Source: Mageeibacillus sp. UBA5734 | GTDB taxonomy: Bacteria; Bacillota; Clostridia; Saccharofermentanales; UBA5734 | Length of the DNA: 30,694 nucleotides | Direction of reading: 5' to 3' | NCBI GenBank assembly: GCA_002419365.1 | Contig: DIGA01000121.1 | Span: 1 to 30,694, forward strand | Shown: positions 7,843 through 15,665 of the stretch, piece by piece | Position numbering within the stretch: position 1 is the first letter of the stretch | How the letters are laid out: the number at the start of each line of letters is the position of its first letter | Notes under the pieces: generated by a model | Seen by the model: only the letters and a program-made list of their open reading frames with translations | What the model was told of the DNA's origin: nothing | The model's database searches: none | Position numbers and translations under genes: made by a program

Positions 7843-8940
7843 TCAGGGCAGTGCGTGCAGGCCGTTAGCGAGGTGGACCAGGAAGTCCTGGACATTGGTG
7901 ACGATGCCGCGCGATGAAAGGCTGCCCCGGTCGGACAGTTTGTTGATCGTGAATTCTGAGATGTCGACGATGTAGAAGAAGACCTCCCGGATGGTGCCGT
8001 CAGGCAGCACTCGATAGGAAGGGGTCATGTTGCCGGTGGCGATGGCGTGCAGGGTCGTGGCCAGGCAGATGACGGTCGTCGCCCGGCTCGTCAGCGCGCG
8101 CATGGCGTCCTGGCCGAGGTAGACGTCGGCATAGACTTCCGGCAGTGGTCCGTCGTCGCGGACTGAGCCAACCAGGACCAGCGGCACGTGGTTTCTGACA
8201 CAATCGAAAATGATGCCGTCCGTGATCTTTTCTGCGCTGATGAAATGCTCAATCGAGCCATGTTGCCGGACCCGGTTGATCGTGTCGAGATGGTGGTAAT
8301 GGCCGTGCTTTCGTGACTCCTGGGTATAGATGTCCTGGCCGAGCGCGGTCTGGAACCACGCGGCTTCGAGATCGTGCACGGCCAAGGCATTGCCCGCGAG
8401 CACGGCATCGGCATAACCGTGCCGGATCAGCCCGGAAAAAGCCTCGCGGGCATCGGCGTCAAAGGAGCAGGCAGGCCCGAGCACCCAGGTGATGTGGCCA
8501 TGCTTCTGTTCATGGCGCAACAGTTCATAGATGAAATCATAATCCATCGAAAAGGCCGTTTCCCGCGAGCGTCCCTGGCGGAAAATGAAGGCATCCCCAT
8601 TTGCTTCGGTCTGGCGGGGAAAACCGCTGGTGTGGACGAAAATCCCCTCGCGGCCTTCTTCGGAGCGTCCGACGACCACCCGGTCGCCACGGCGAATGTT
8701 GCGGAATTCACGGACCTCGATCTGGTCTTGTTCATAAATAGCGACGCAGTCCATGCGGCTTTCCCTGGCCAGCAGCCACTGGTCATCGATTTTAAAATAC
8801 TCCGGGAAAACACTGGTGGCATGGTAATGCTCCGGTGCGACGCCGTCCTGAGGTGCTGGCTCGAGCCGTGCTGGCGGTGCGCTGTCCAGTTCAGGTGCAG
8901 AAAAATCCGGTGGTTGGTAGGTGGCCAGTGAAAAATGCAT
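7843..8940 (-). CDS. TIGR00300-family protein (archaeal ornithine cyclodeaminase / ArgZ-AgrE C-terminal type), N-terminal domain missing
   Basis: The 365-residue product matches the TIGR00300 family pattern that I know from archaeal ornithine cyclodeaminases and the C-terminal part of cyanobacterial ArgZ/AgrE. Hallmarks in order are the RMDC segment, VLAGNALAVHDLEAA, GHYHHLDTINRVR, GSVRDDGPLPEVYADV, LATTLHAIATGN and RGIVTNVQDFL. Members usually start with an LOR/SDH (Saccharop_dh_N-like) domain of about 90 residues. Here that is replaced by a Pro/Ala-rich stretch of about 40 residues. The start at 8940 has AAAGGAGG 5 bases upstream. The gene follows pdxT by 61 bases on the same strand. It might convert ornithine to proline with NAD, but family members differ in activity, so the reaction is unproven. 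Confidence 0.8.
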   Translation of the reverse strand: MHFSLATYQPPDFSAPELDSAPPARLEPAPQDGVAPEHYHATSVFPEYFKIDDQWLLARESRMDCVAIYEQDQIEVREFRNIRRGDRVVVGRSEEGREGIFVHTSGFPRQTEANGDAFIFRQGRSRETAFSMDYDFIYELLRHEQKHGHITWVLGPACSFDADAREAFSGLIRHGYADAVLAGNALAVHDLEAAWFQTALGQDIYTQESRKHGHYHHLDTINRVRQHGSIEHFISAEKITDGIIFDCVRNHVPLVLVGSVRDDGPLPEVYADVYLGQDAMRALTSRATTVICLATTLHAIATGNMTPSYRVLPDGTIREVFFYIVDISEFTINKLSDRGSLSSRGIVTNVQDFLVHLANGLHALP

Positions 8941-9001
8941 GGCGGCCTCCTTTGCCTGGGGCAAGTGCCTTTCCAAAATTCTCCTGTGTTCACTGATTCA
9001 A

Positions 9002-9589
9002 TTATATCAGGCTTTGTCTGACCAGGTCGGCAAAATAGCAGTGCCAGTCTGAGCGGCCGGTCAGTTCCGGATGGAAAGCAGTTGCCAGCAGATTTTTTTG
9101 CCGCGCCGCGACGATCTTGCCCTCCAGGGCATGGAGCACCTCGACGGCTGGCCCTGCCTGTTCGATCCAGGGGGCACGAATGAAAACCAGCTCCGTCGGT
9201 TCTGGTGCAATGGCGGGAATGTGTGCAATCTGACAAAAGCTGTCGACCTGGCGGCCGAAGGCATTGCGCCGGACCTTGATATCCATGACGCCAAGATGAG
9301 TAGGTTCGCCGTCGATCTCGCGAGCCAGCAGGATCATTCCCGCACAGGTACCCCAGACTGGAAGCCCCTCTTGGATTTTCTGGCGCAGCGGTTCAAAAAG
9401 GCCAAAGGTTTTCAGCAACCGGGACAGGGTGGTGCTCTCGCCACCTGGCAGAATCAGGCCATCGACCGCATCCAGGTCTGCCGGTCGACGGACTTCCCAG
9501 GGCAGCACATGGGCCAGGCCTGCAAGGTGGCCCATGTGCTCCGCCACCGATCCCTGCAGGGCCAGAACACCGATGGTGCAGCTGGTCAC
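9002..9589 (-). CDS. pdxT: Pyridoxal 5'-phosphate synthase glutaminase subunit PdxT
   Basis: The 195-residue class I glutaminase makes ammonia from glutamine and passes it to PdxS for pyridoxal 5'-phosphate synthesis. It shows IGVLALQGS at the N terminus, PGGEST (48-53), the nucleophile Cys82 in WGTCAGM, and the His/Glu pair in AFHPELT near the C terminus. The GTG start at 9589 lies 4 bases past the pdxS stop, so translation is probably coupled. The reading frame stays open into pdxS, but that extension has no PdxT homology. The product is the normal length for the family. Confidence 0.95.
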   Translation of the reverse strand: MTSCTIGVLALQGSVAEHMGHLAGLAHVLPWEVRRPADLDAVDGLILPGGESTTLSRLLKTFGLFEPLRQKIQEGLPVWGTCAGMILLAREIDGEPTHLGVMDIKVRRNAFGRQVDSFCQIAHIPAIAPEPTELVFIRAPWIEQAGPAVEVLHALEGKIVAARQKNLLATAFHPELTGRSDWHCYFADLVRQSLI

Positions 9590-9593
9590 GGGT

Positions 9594-10475
9594 TTACCAG
9601 CCACGGGCTGCCAGCAGTTGTGTGGCCGGCAGTTCGCGGATATCGAGACCGGACATCGGCTCTCCCAGGTTCTCACTGACTTCGGCCAGAACGTCCGGAT
9701 CGTTGTAATAGGCGGTGGCACGGACGATGGCCTTGGCCCGCGTGATGGGGTCGGCTGATTTGAAAATGCCAGATCCGACAAAGACGCCTTCGCTGCCGAG
9801 TTGCATCATCAGAGCCGCATCAGCCGGGGTTGCTATGCCGCCGGCGGCAAAATTGACGACCGGCAGGCGGCCGTTTTCGGCTGTCCAGACGACCAGATCA
9901 GTGGGTGCGCCGATTTCCTTGGCGAAATTCATCCGTTCTTCGGCCGGAAGATGGCTCAGGGTGCGAATTTCGCTCATCATCGTGCGCATGTGGCGGACGG
10001 CTTCGACGACATTGCCGGTGCCTGCTTCGCCTTTAGTGCGGATCATGGCGGCTCCTTCCCCGATCCGGCGCAGGGCCTCGCCCAGGTTTCTGGCTCCGCA
10101 GACGAAAGGGGCTTTGAAAGCACGCTTGTCGATGTGGAAGGTTTCATCGGCAGGGGTCAGGACCTCGCTTTCGTCGATAAAGTCGATTTTCAGCGCCTCC
10201 AGGATCTGGGCCTCGACGAAATGGCCGATCCGGACCTTGGCCATCACCGGGATGGTAACGGCGGCCTGGATTTCGCGGATCATGCGCGGATCACTCATCC
10301 GGGCGACGCCGCCTTGTTTCCGTATGTCAGATGGCACGCGTTCGAGCGCCATGACGGCAACGGCACCGGCCTCTTGGGCGATGACGGCCTCCTCGACATT
10401 GGTGACGTCCATGATGACGCCGCCCTTGAGCATCTGGGCCAAGTTCTTGTTCAGTGTAAGTTGGTCATTTGACAT
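9594..10475 (-). CDS. pdxS: Pyridoxal 5'-phosphate synthase lyase subunit PdxS
   Basis: The 293-residue TIM-barrel synthase makes pyridoxal 5'-phosphate from ribose 5-phosphate, glyceraldehyde 3-phosphate and ammonia. GGVIMDVTN (Asp23), PVMAKVRIGH (Lys80, which holds the sugar adduct) and RTKGEAGTGN (Lys148, PLP site) are all intact, as is the LPVVNFAAGGIATPADAALMM phosphate-binding region. AAGGAG lies upstream of the ATG at 10475. It is first in a pdxS-pdxT operon transcribed away from pdxR, and the shared 212-base intergenic region carries three regulator-like boxes. Confidence 0.98.
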   Translation of the reverse strand: MSNDQLTLNKNLAQMLKGGVIMDVTNVEEAVIAQEAGAVAVMALERVPSDIRKQGGVARMSDPRMIREIQAAVTIPVMAKVRIGHFVEAQILEALKIDFIDESEVLTPADETFHIDKRAFKAPFVCGARNLGEALRRIGEGAAMIRTKGEAGTGNVVEAVRHMRTMMSEIRTLSHLPAEERMNFAKEIGAPTDLVVWTAENGRLPVVNFAAGGIATPADAALMMQLGSEGVFVGSGIFKSADPITRAKAIVRATAYYNDPDVLAEVSENLGEPMSGLDIRELPATQLLAARGW

Positions 10476-10565
10476 AGGTGGGGGCTCCTTTTTGATAAAT
10501 CAGGTGGCGTACGCCGGTGGTAAACCTCGATTTTTGGTGAAACTCCTCGTGTGATCTGCCTCAAC

Positions 10566-10571
10566 TCTATA
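10566..10571 (-). promoter_or_regulatory. Candidate -10 element for pdxST
   Basis: On the minus strand this reads TATAGA, about 90 bases before the pdxS ATG. No good -35 is found at 17 bases (ACTTTT), which would fit a promoter that depends on an activator. The nearest AAACTGG box lies between the two elements. Confidence 0.35.
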
Positions 10572-10572
10572 C

Positions 10573-10628
10573 GCAAACTGGCCTTATCAAAAGTGCCAGT
10601 TTGTGCTAATTTGATATGACCAGTTTGC
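10573..10628. promoter_or_regulatory. Probable PdxR operator: three AAACTGG boxes
   Basis: The boxes are GCAAACTGG (10573-10581), CCAGTTTG (10596-10603) and CCAGTTTGC (10620-10628). The last two are direct repeats 24 bases apart; the first is inverted to them and is an exact 9-base mirror of the third. Spacing near two helical turns fits a dimeric MocR protein. As I recall, PdxR of Bacillus clausii uses two direct boxes and one inverted box in the same intergenic position. Binding is inferred. Confidence 0.7.
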
Positions 10629-10687
10629 ATAGGGACTGGCAGACACTCACCCTGTGCAGAAGCGCCTGAACAAAGGTCGGACCGTCT

Positions 10688-12178
10688 ATGAACATTCGCG
10701 AAAAAAGGCAGATCAAACTCCTGACGTGGACGCTGGATCCACGCTCTCCGGTTCCCATGTATGAGCAGCTTTGCCAGCTGTTGCGCCGTGAAATCCAGAC
10801 CCATGTACTGGCTCCGGGTAAGCGTCTGCCTTCCAAGCGAGTGCTGGCGACCCACCTGGGAGTAAGTACCATCACCGTTGAAAATGCATATAGCCAGCTG
10901 GTGGCGGAAGGACAAATCGAAACACTGCCACGGCGCGGCTATTTTGTCCGTAAATCATTTGATCCATTCGACCGGTCCTTTTTGAAACAGCAAGCCAAAC
11001 TTGAAAAATCCGGTCCGCTCATTAGCCGGTATCAAACGGTTTGGCAACGAGAACGCGAAGCGCAAAAGCCCGTTCCGGCTTATGATTTTTCTACCAACAA
11101 AGTGGATACGGCCTCTTTTCCTTTTACCATTTGGGCCCGGCTATCACGCCAAGTTCTGCAGGAAGAGGGCCGCGACCTGCTGGAGATCAGCCCGCCACAA
11201 GGGGACGAACGACTCCGGGCCAGCATTGCCAGGCATTTGCAGGCGTACCGCGGTATGACCTGTGATCCGGAACAAATCATTATTGGTGCTGGGAGCGAAT
11301 ACCTGTTCAGCCTCATCATCCAACTGCTTGGACCAGGTAGAAGTTATGCCATTGAAGATCCCGGTTATGTCAAAATCAGCCGGATTCTTGAGAAACACGA
11401 CGCTCAAATCCTGCGTTGCGATGTCGATCACCACGGCATGTTCATCCACCCGCTGGAGCAGGCAAATCCAGATGTCATTTATCTGACACCTTCCCACCAG
11501 TTCCCGACTGGTGCGGTCATGCCCTTGAAACGACGGGAATATATGCTGCATCGCGTCAATGGATTCTATGGGCGTTACATCATCGAAGATGACTATGACA
11601 GTGAATTCCGCTTTTCCGGGCGACCCACCCCCACCCTGCATAGCCTTGACCAGCAAGGTCAGGTGATTTACCTGGGCACCTTTTCCAAGAGCCTTGCCCC
11701 ATCCCTTAGAATCAGTTACCTGGTCCTGCCACCACAACTTTTAATGCGATACCGGCAGGAGCTGATGTTCTATGCCTCAACGGTTTCGCGCCTGGAGCAG
11801 ATGACATTGGCTCGATTTATTGACGGTGGCTATTTTGAGCATCACCTCAACAAGATGCGCAGGATCTATCGCGAACGCCGGGATGCATTGATATCAGCGA
11901 TCGATCAGTGGCAATTCCGGTCAAAAATCGCGATAAAAGGCATCGAAACGGGCCTGCATCTGGTCGTTGTTTTCCCTCCTGAGGTTGCTGAAGAAAACTT
12001 GGTATCCGCAGCTGCCAAGGTTGGAATCAGAGTCCATGGCCTTTCGGAATACCGCCTGGGTCAAACATCATTTAAACAATTGCCCACCCTGATTCTGGGG
12101 TACGCCCATCTGACTCCGGAGGAGCTTGTCGCGGCCGCAGGACTTTTGCATCAGGCCTGGGCTGGCCTGGTCCACTGA
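10688..12178 (+). CDS. pdxR: MocR/GntR-family transcriptional regulator with aminotransferase domain, PdxR-like
   Basis: This 496-residue protein is a GntR winged helix (about residues 18-88: VPMYEQLCQLLRREI, LPSKRVLATHLGVS) joined to a class I aminotransferase-like domain (about 130-490). The PLP-site elements EDDYDSEFRF and the Schiff-base Lys334 in TFSKSLAPSLR are present. PdxR proteins activate pdxST when pyridoxal phosphate is low and usually repress their own gene. The divergent position next to pdxST and the box cluster between them make PdxR the best call. Other MocR members regulate GABA, taurine or D-alanine genes, but none of those genes lie here. The ATG has AAAGG about 11 bases upstream. 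Confidence 0.9.
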   Translation: MNIREKRQIKLLTWTLDPRSPVPMYEQLCQLLRREIQTHVLAPGKRLPSKRVLATHLGVSTITVENAYSQLVAEGQIETLPRRGYFVRKSFDPFDRSFLKQQAKLEKSGPLISRYQTVWQREREAQKPVPAYDFSTNKVDTASFPFTIWARLSRQVLQEEGRDLLEISPPQGDERLRASIARHLQAYRGMTCDPEQIIIGAGSEYLFSLIIQLLGPGRSYAIEDPGYVKISRILEKHDAQILRCDVDHHGMFIHPLEQANPDVIYLTPSHQFPTGAVMPLKRREYMLHRVNGFYGRYIIEDDYDSEFRFSGRPTPTLHSLDQQGQVIYLGTFSKSLAPSLRISYLVLPPQLLMRYRQELMFYASTVSRLEQMTLARFIDGGYFEHHLNKMRRIYRERRDALISAIDQWQFRSKIAIKGIETGLHLVVVFPPEVAEENLVSAAAKVGIRVHGLSEYRLGQTSFKQLPTLILGYAHLTPEELVAAAGLLHQAWAGLVH

Positions 12179-12253
12179 ACCGGGCTATGATGGAGACAAA
12201 GAGAACGAACTGACTGCCAGGCATTGCTTCAATCCTGGCCAAGGAGGCTGCCC

Positions 12254-13078
12254 GTGCCCGAGCTGCGTTTTACCACTTTTGCCATCGCCCAGGAAATCGA
12301 CCTGAACCGGGTGGCGGATGCTTTCGCGATCCGTAAAAAATATACGTGGGAAGAAGCCCTGGTCCTGCCTGAGCCGGTCCTGGGCCAGCTGAAAGGCTGG
12401 CAAAGCCGTGCTGGCGAGCACATTTTACTCTTTTCCTTTGGCAGCATCGTTTTCATCAATTCCAATCGTGAACATATGGAGCAGTTCCTGGCTTACCTGA
12501 AAACAGTGGTGCCCGGTATCGATGCAGTTAATTACCGGGTGTACCGCGAAGACTATGCCCTGCATGTCGAACCAGACCTGCCAGTCGAATGTACCGATCA
12601 TTTTGTGCGTGTGCCGATTTTGCTGCCGTTTTATGCCGAGCTGGTGTCCACCGTCATGGCCAAGTCAGCTGCCCTCGAGCGGATCGAAGTCCAGCTGGAG
12701 CCGATTCTCGATACCATCGAAAGCAAACTCGACCGGCTGGAGAAAGGCCGCCTGGGCCTGGGCAACCGGGAGCTGGCCCGGACGATCGCCCGCGTCGTCC
12801 GGCATGAATACAACACGATCGCCTACATCATGATCCTCGACAAGCCAGACATCACCTGGACCAGCAGCGATGCCGCCGATTTCTATGAGAAAATGGCTGA
12901 TTTTTTCGAGCTGACCGACCGTTATGAAGTGATCAAGCACAAGACTGCGATCCTCGAGCGAATCCTCGATGGCTTCATGTCGATCAGCCACTCGATCCGG
13001 GGGCTTTTCGTCGAGTGGGTGATCGTCCTGCTGATCGTCGTCGAGGTTATCCTGATGCTGCTCGATCTGCTGAGGTGA
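12254..13078 (+). CDS. RMD1/DUF155 family tail-anchored protein
   Basis: The 274-residue product has the RMD1/DUF155 pattern: an N-terminal alpha/beta region with HILLFSFGSIVFIN (about 48-62), a long helical middle with charged heptad-like residues (LERIEVQLEPILDTIESKLDRLEKG), and a C-terminal membrane helix (EWVIVLLIVVEVILMLL). The GTG start at 12254 has AAGGAGG 6 bases upstream. Mitochondrial relatives (Rmd1, RMND1) support the mitoribosome or cell division; the bacterial role is not established. The next gene begins 6 bases later and has a similar tail, so the two products may work together at the membrane. Confidence 0.85.
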   Translation: MPELRFTTFAIAQEIDLNRVADAFAIRKKYTWEEALVLPEPVLGQLKGWQSRAGEHILLFSFGSIVFINSNREHMEQFLAYLKTVVPGIDAVNYRVYREDYALHVEPDLPVECTDHFVRVPILLPFYAELVSTVMAKSAALERIEVQLEPILDTIESKLDRLEKGRLGLGNRELARTIARVVRHEYNTIAYIMILDKPDITWTSSDAADFYEKMADFFELTDRYEVIKHKTAILERILDGFMSISHSIRGLFVEWVIVLLIVVEVILMLLDLLR

Positions 13079-13084
13079 TCGGAG

Positions 13085-13594
13085 ATGGAAGGGGAAAATT
13101 CCAGACGGGAGCCGGCGGTAACAGGTCGAAGTACGGAAGTGCACTTGGCTAGGGAAGACGCGGTCAGGCAGATCGTCAAATCTCGTTCACGCCAACTGGC
13201 CGCAGCCGAATCCAATCTCGACGAGGTGCTCGATGCGGTCGAACGGATGGTGACCCAGCTCGGCCAGCGACGTTTGTTGATCCGGACCCGGCGAAATATC
13301 CGTTTGCTGACCCGCGTCGTGCGCGTCCAATTCCAGAACCTGCGATTGATCGACCAGCTGGAAATGCCAGCAATCTGCCGTTCTTCAATCAGCCTGCAGC
13401 ATCGCTATCTGGAACTGGCAGCTGAATCTGAACTGAAACTGCGATCTATGCGCCTGCTGGAAAAAGCAAAACTCCTGGATACGTTGATGAGTAAAACCAT
13501 CGTTTCCAGGAGCCGTTTGACCGAGAATTGGTTGCTGCGGCTGGAGATCCTGCTGCTAGCCCTTTTCCCGTTGTTCCATTGGCTGTTTGATTAA
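13085..13594 (+). CDS. Small tail-anchored helical protein, partner of the RMD1-like gene (function unknown)
   Basis: I do not recognise this 169-residue protein. It is almost entirely predicted helix, rich in Arg, Leu and Glu, and ends in one hydrophobic segment (WLLRLEILLLALFPLFHWLF). The C-terminal 70 residues have the same layout as the end of the neighbouring RMD1 protein: an amphipathic helix, a charged turn, then an NW/EW-led membrane helix. GGAG directly abuts the ATG, and the gene begins 6 bases after the previous stop, so translational coupling is likely. A GTG at 13139 is an alternative start. It could be a shortened RMD1 paralogue or an unrelated coiled-coil partner. Confidence 0.7.
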   Translation: MEGENSRREPAVTGRSTEVHLAREDAVRQIVKSRSRQLAAAESNLDEVLDAVERMVTQLGQRRLLIRTRRNIRLLTRVVRVQFQNLRLIDQLEMPAICRSSISLQHRYLELAAESELKLRSMRLLEKAKLLDTLMSKTIVSRSRLTENWLLRLEILLLALFPLFHWLFD

Positions 13595-13609
13595 GACTTC
13601 GTTATGAGA

Positions 13610-13942
13610 TCATCCGCGGACGATGACGCCCGGCCAGGCGGTGATGCCGCCGAGATTGGTGACGTTTTCGTAGCCATTTTTCATCAGCCAGCTGCAGGCC
13701 TGGCTGGAACGGCTGCCACTGAGGCAGTAGACGAAAAGCTTGGCTTGTTTGTTGGGCACCTTCTGGGTGATCGAGACCGGCAAGCGGTCGAGCGGGACAT
13801 TGACGCTGCCTTTGATGTGGCCATTTTTGTGCTCGTCCTTGGTCCGCACGTCCAGGAGGACAATGGAACGGTCCTTGGCCAGCTCGGCCTGGGCATCTTT
13901 CATCGACAGGGAAGGGGTCTTTTTTCCAAAAATTCCAAACAT
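13610..13942 (-). CDS. Rhodanese-like sulfurtransferase, single domain
   Basis: The 110-residue protein is a single rhodanese domain. IVLLDVRTKDEHKNGHIKGSVNVPL is the usual N-terminal strand-loop, and the active-site loop CLSGSRS (73-79) starts at Cys73, which would carry the persulfide. It ends with NLGGITAWPG, the family C-terminal mark. AAGGAG lies 7 bases before the ATG at 13942; an in-frame upstream extension exists but lacks homology. It is convergent with the RMD1 pair, with only 15 bases between stops, and divergent from the glycosylase gene. Small rhodaneses move sulfane sulfur; the acceptor is unknown. Confidence 0.92.
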   Translation of the reverse strand: MFGIFGKKTPSLSMKDAQAELAKDRSIVLLDVRTKDEHKNGHIKGSVNVPLDRLPVSITQKVPNKQAKLFVYCLSGSRSSQACSWLMKNGYENVTNLGGITAWPGVIVRG

Positions 13943-13977
13943 CAGTTGCTCCTTCAATGGTTCACTCAATGGTTCTC

Positions 13978-13991
13978 CGGGCTCAAGCCCG
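13978..13991 (-). promoter_or_regulatory. Short GC hairpin in the rhodanese upstream region
   Basis: CGGGC-TCAA-GCCCG is a 5-base-pair stem with a tetraloop, 36 bases before the rhodanese ATG, in the 121-base divergent region. It may be a leader hairpin. No clear promoter was seen on either strand. Confidence 0.3.
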
Positions 13992-14063
13992 TTACGGTGC
14001 AGATTGTTTTCGCTGAACGCAGAATACCTGTTATTGCAGTTGTTTTTCTGTGATTGAATTACA

Positions 14064-14657
14064 ATGATGAAGAGAGTGGGAGAAGGAGAGGGATGGCGGT
14101 TGCAGCAGTTGGAACAGCAGTTTTTGCAGGCATTCCCTCCGGTCGTCGACCCCGATAGCCGGGTCCTGATCCTGGGCTCGATGCCGAGTGTGACTTCGCT
14201 GCGACAGGGCCAGTACTATGCCCATCCGCACAATGCCTTCTGGCGGATCATCCACGACTTGTGGGGGGCCTTTTTGCCAGTCGATTATGCGGCCCGGACA
14301 CAGTTTTTGCTGGCCCATGAATTGGCTCTGTGGGACGTCGTGGCCGCCTGCCGGCGCAATGGTAGCGCAGATGCCACAATCCGGGATGCGGTGGCCAATG
14401 ATTTTGCGGCTTTTTTCCGGCAGTGGCCCCGGATCGATCGGATCTGTTTCAATGGCCAGATGGCTGAAAAACTCTTTATGCAAAAGGTGCTTAAGGAACA
14501 GGGTTTTTCTGCGCTGGAAGAGCTGCGGCCAGGCCTTCTAGCCTGTCGGCTGCCATCAACCAGTCCGGCCCATGCGGTCTCATATGCCAGCAAATTGGCC
14601 AGCTGGAAGGTGGTTTGGCAATGGGTGGAGGAAGAAACAAATGAGGGCTGCTGGTAG
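14064..14657 (+). CDS. DNA-deoxyinosine/uracil glycosylase, Mug-like UDG superfamily
   Basis: The 197-residue protein matches the single-domain UDG superfamily often annotated as DNA-deoxyinosine glycosylase (family 6). FPPVVDPDSRVLILGSMPSVTSL is motif 1, followed by YYAHPHNAFWRI, LWDVVAACRRNGSADATI, FNGQMAEKLF and the second active-site motif LPSTSPAHA. These enzymes cut deaminated bases (hypoxanthine or uracil) from DNA to start base excision repair. The start is uncertain: ATG at 14064 gives a long charged N terminus, while TTG at 14100 follows an AGGAGAGG-like site and gives a length closer to relatives. The gene stands alone, divergent from rhodanese and convergent with the araC-like gene. 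Confidence 0.87.
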   Translation: MMKRVGEGEGWRLQQLEQQFLQAFPPVVDPDSRVLILGSMPSVTSLRQGQYYAHPHNAFWRIIHDLWGAFLPVDYAARTQFLLAHELALWDVVAACRRNGSADATIRDAVANDFAAFFRQWPRIDRICFNGQMAEKLFMQKVLKEQGFSALEELRPGLLACRLPSTSPAHAVSYASKLASWKVVWQWVEEETNEGCW

Positions 14658-14665
14658 AATGATCA

Positions 14666-15535
14666 TCAGCTCAATCGCACGGCACTCGGTGTCTGGCCAG
14701 TCACGCGCTTGAAGATGCGATTGAAATTGGCCAGATTGGCAAATCCGCTCTCGATCGCAATGTCGTAGATGCCCTGGTCAGTTTTCCGTAAAAGATCGAT
14801 CGCCCGAGCGACCCGGACCTTGTGAATGTATTGGATCGGTGTCTGGCCGGTGGCGCGTTTGAAAAAGGTGCAGAAGTAGCTGGGGGTCATGTAGACGAGG
14901 GCGGCAAGACCATCAAGCTGCAGGGGCTGGTCGAGGTTTTGGCCGATGTGCTCGAAAACAACCTGCAATTGGTCGAGGCGCTTGTTTTTCTGGGCCGGTG
15001 TGAGGCTGGACTTGGCTTCATCCTGGTAATAGCGGACCAGATAGGTAAAAATGGCCAGAAGCTTGGCCTTGATCATCAGTTGAAAGCCATGGGCCTGGTT
15101 CTTGTATTCGTCTTCGATCTCGGTCAGCAGGGTGAAGATTTTTTTGCCGATCGCCGTATGGCGGTCGATCTTGTTGCTGAAATTGGAGCCGCGTTCGAAA
15201 AAAGGTACCAGGTACTGCTTGTCAAAAAGTGGGCTGGCGCCGTCGCTGATCAACCTGCCGTCGAACATGACCACGGGCTGGATCATCGGCTCGGGCGGCA
15301 GTACCTCCATGTAGTGTGGTTCGATGTTGTTGATGACGACAATGTCGCCGGGCGCGATGTCATAGACTTTGTTCTCAATATAGTACCGGCCGTGTCCCTG
15401 TTTGACATAGGAAATCTCGAGATAATTATGCCAGTGGAAGGTGTGGTCCATGCAGTAATAGGGCGGCATTTCCGCGAATTTGATCGCGAAGGGGAAATCT
15501 TCCGGTAGGTCCTTTGGTTTGTAGACGGTCGCCAT
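14666..15535 (-). CDS. AraC-family transcriptional regulator, probable regulator of the gal operon
   Basis: The 289-residue protein has an N-terminal cupin-like sensing domain (HWHNYLEISYVKQGHGRYYIENKVYDIAPGD is the core) and a C-terminal AraC pair of helix-turn-helix motifs (LDGLAALVYMTPSYFCTFFKRATGQTP and IYDIAIESGFANLANFNRIFKRVTGQTP). The start at 15535 has GAGG 6 bases upstream; the open frame extends further but without homology. It is divergent from galT with 130 bases between starts, so galactose or a related sugar is the likely effector and galTEK the likely target. Both are inference. Confidence 0.92.
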   Translation of the reverse strand: MATVYKPKDLPEDFPFAIKFAEMPPYYCMDHTFHWHNYLEISYVKQGHGRYYIENKVYDIAPGDIVVINNIEPHYMEVLPPEPMIQPVVMFDGRLISDGASPLFDKQYLVPFFERGSNFSNKIDRHTAIGKKIFTLLTEIEDEYKNQAHGFQLMIKAKLLAIFTYLVRYYQDEAKSSLTPAQKNKRLDQLQVVFEHIGQNLDQPLQLDGLAALVYMTPSYFCTFFKRATGQTPIQYIHKVRVARAIDLLRKTDQGIYDIAIESGFANLANFNRIFKRVTGQTPSAVRLS

Positions 15536-15596
15536 CGAATGCCTCACGAGTGAAATATCGTACCAGTCCTGCATAAAAAAAGAGAGGAAAGGTCCG

Positions 15597-15629
15597 TTTG
15601 TGTTTCCTATACTGGCAGTATACAGGAAA
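15597..15629. promoter_or_regulatory. Candidate gal promoter and operator palindrome
   Basis: TATACT-GGC-AGTATA (15608-15622) is a perfect 6-base inverted repeat, flanked by TTTCC (15603-15607) and GGAAA (15625-15629). TATACA at 15619-15624 could be the -10, with TTTGTG at 15597-15602 as the -35 (16 bases apart). The palindrome would thus overlap the promoter, which fits a regulator site between araC and galT. Confidence 0.5.
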
Positions 15630-15665
15630 GAACAGTCGGAAACACCGCAAGGAGGCACACAGACG

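Noticed and set aside
7843..8940. Calling the TIGR00300 gene a standard ornithine cyclodeaminase (mu-crystallin type, OcdA)
   Set aside because: The conserved segments are of the unrelated TIGR00300 family; no mu-crystallin motifs are present.
10688..12178. Calling pdxR an aminotransferase enzyme
   Set aside because: The N-terminal GntR winged helix and the divergent position to pdxST show a MocR regulator.
12215..12240. Inverted repeat GCCAGG/CCTGGC before the RMD1-like gene as an operator
   Set aside because: Six bases with a 12-base loop and GC-rich arms is expected by chance in this sequence.
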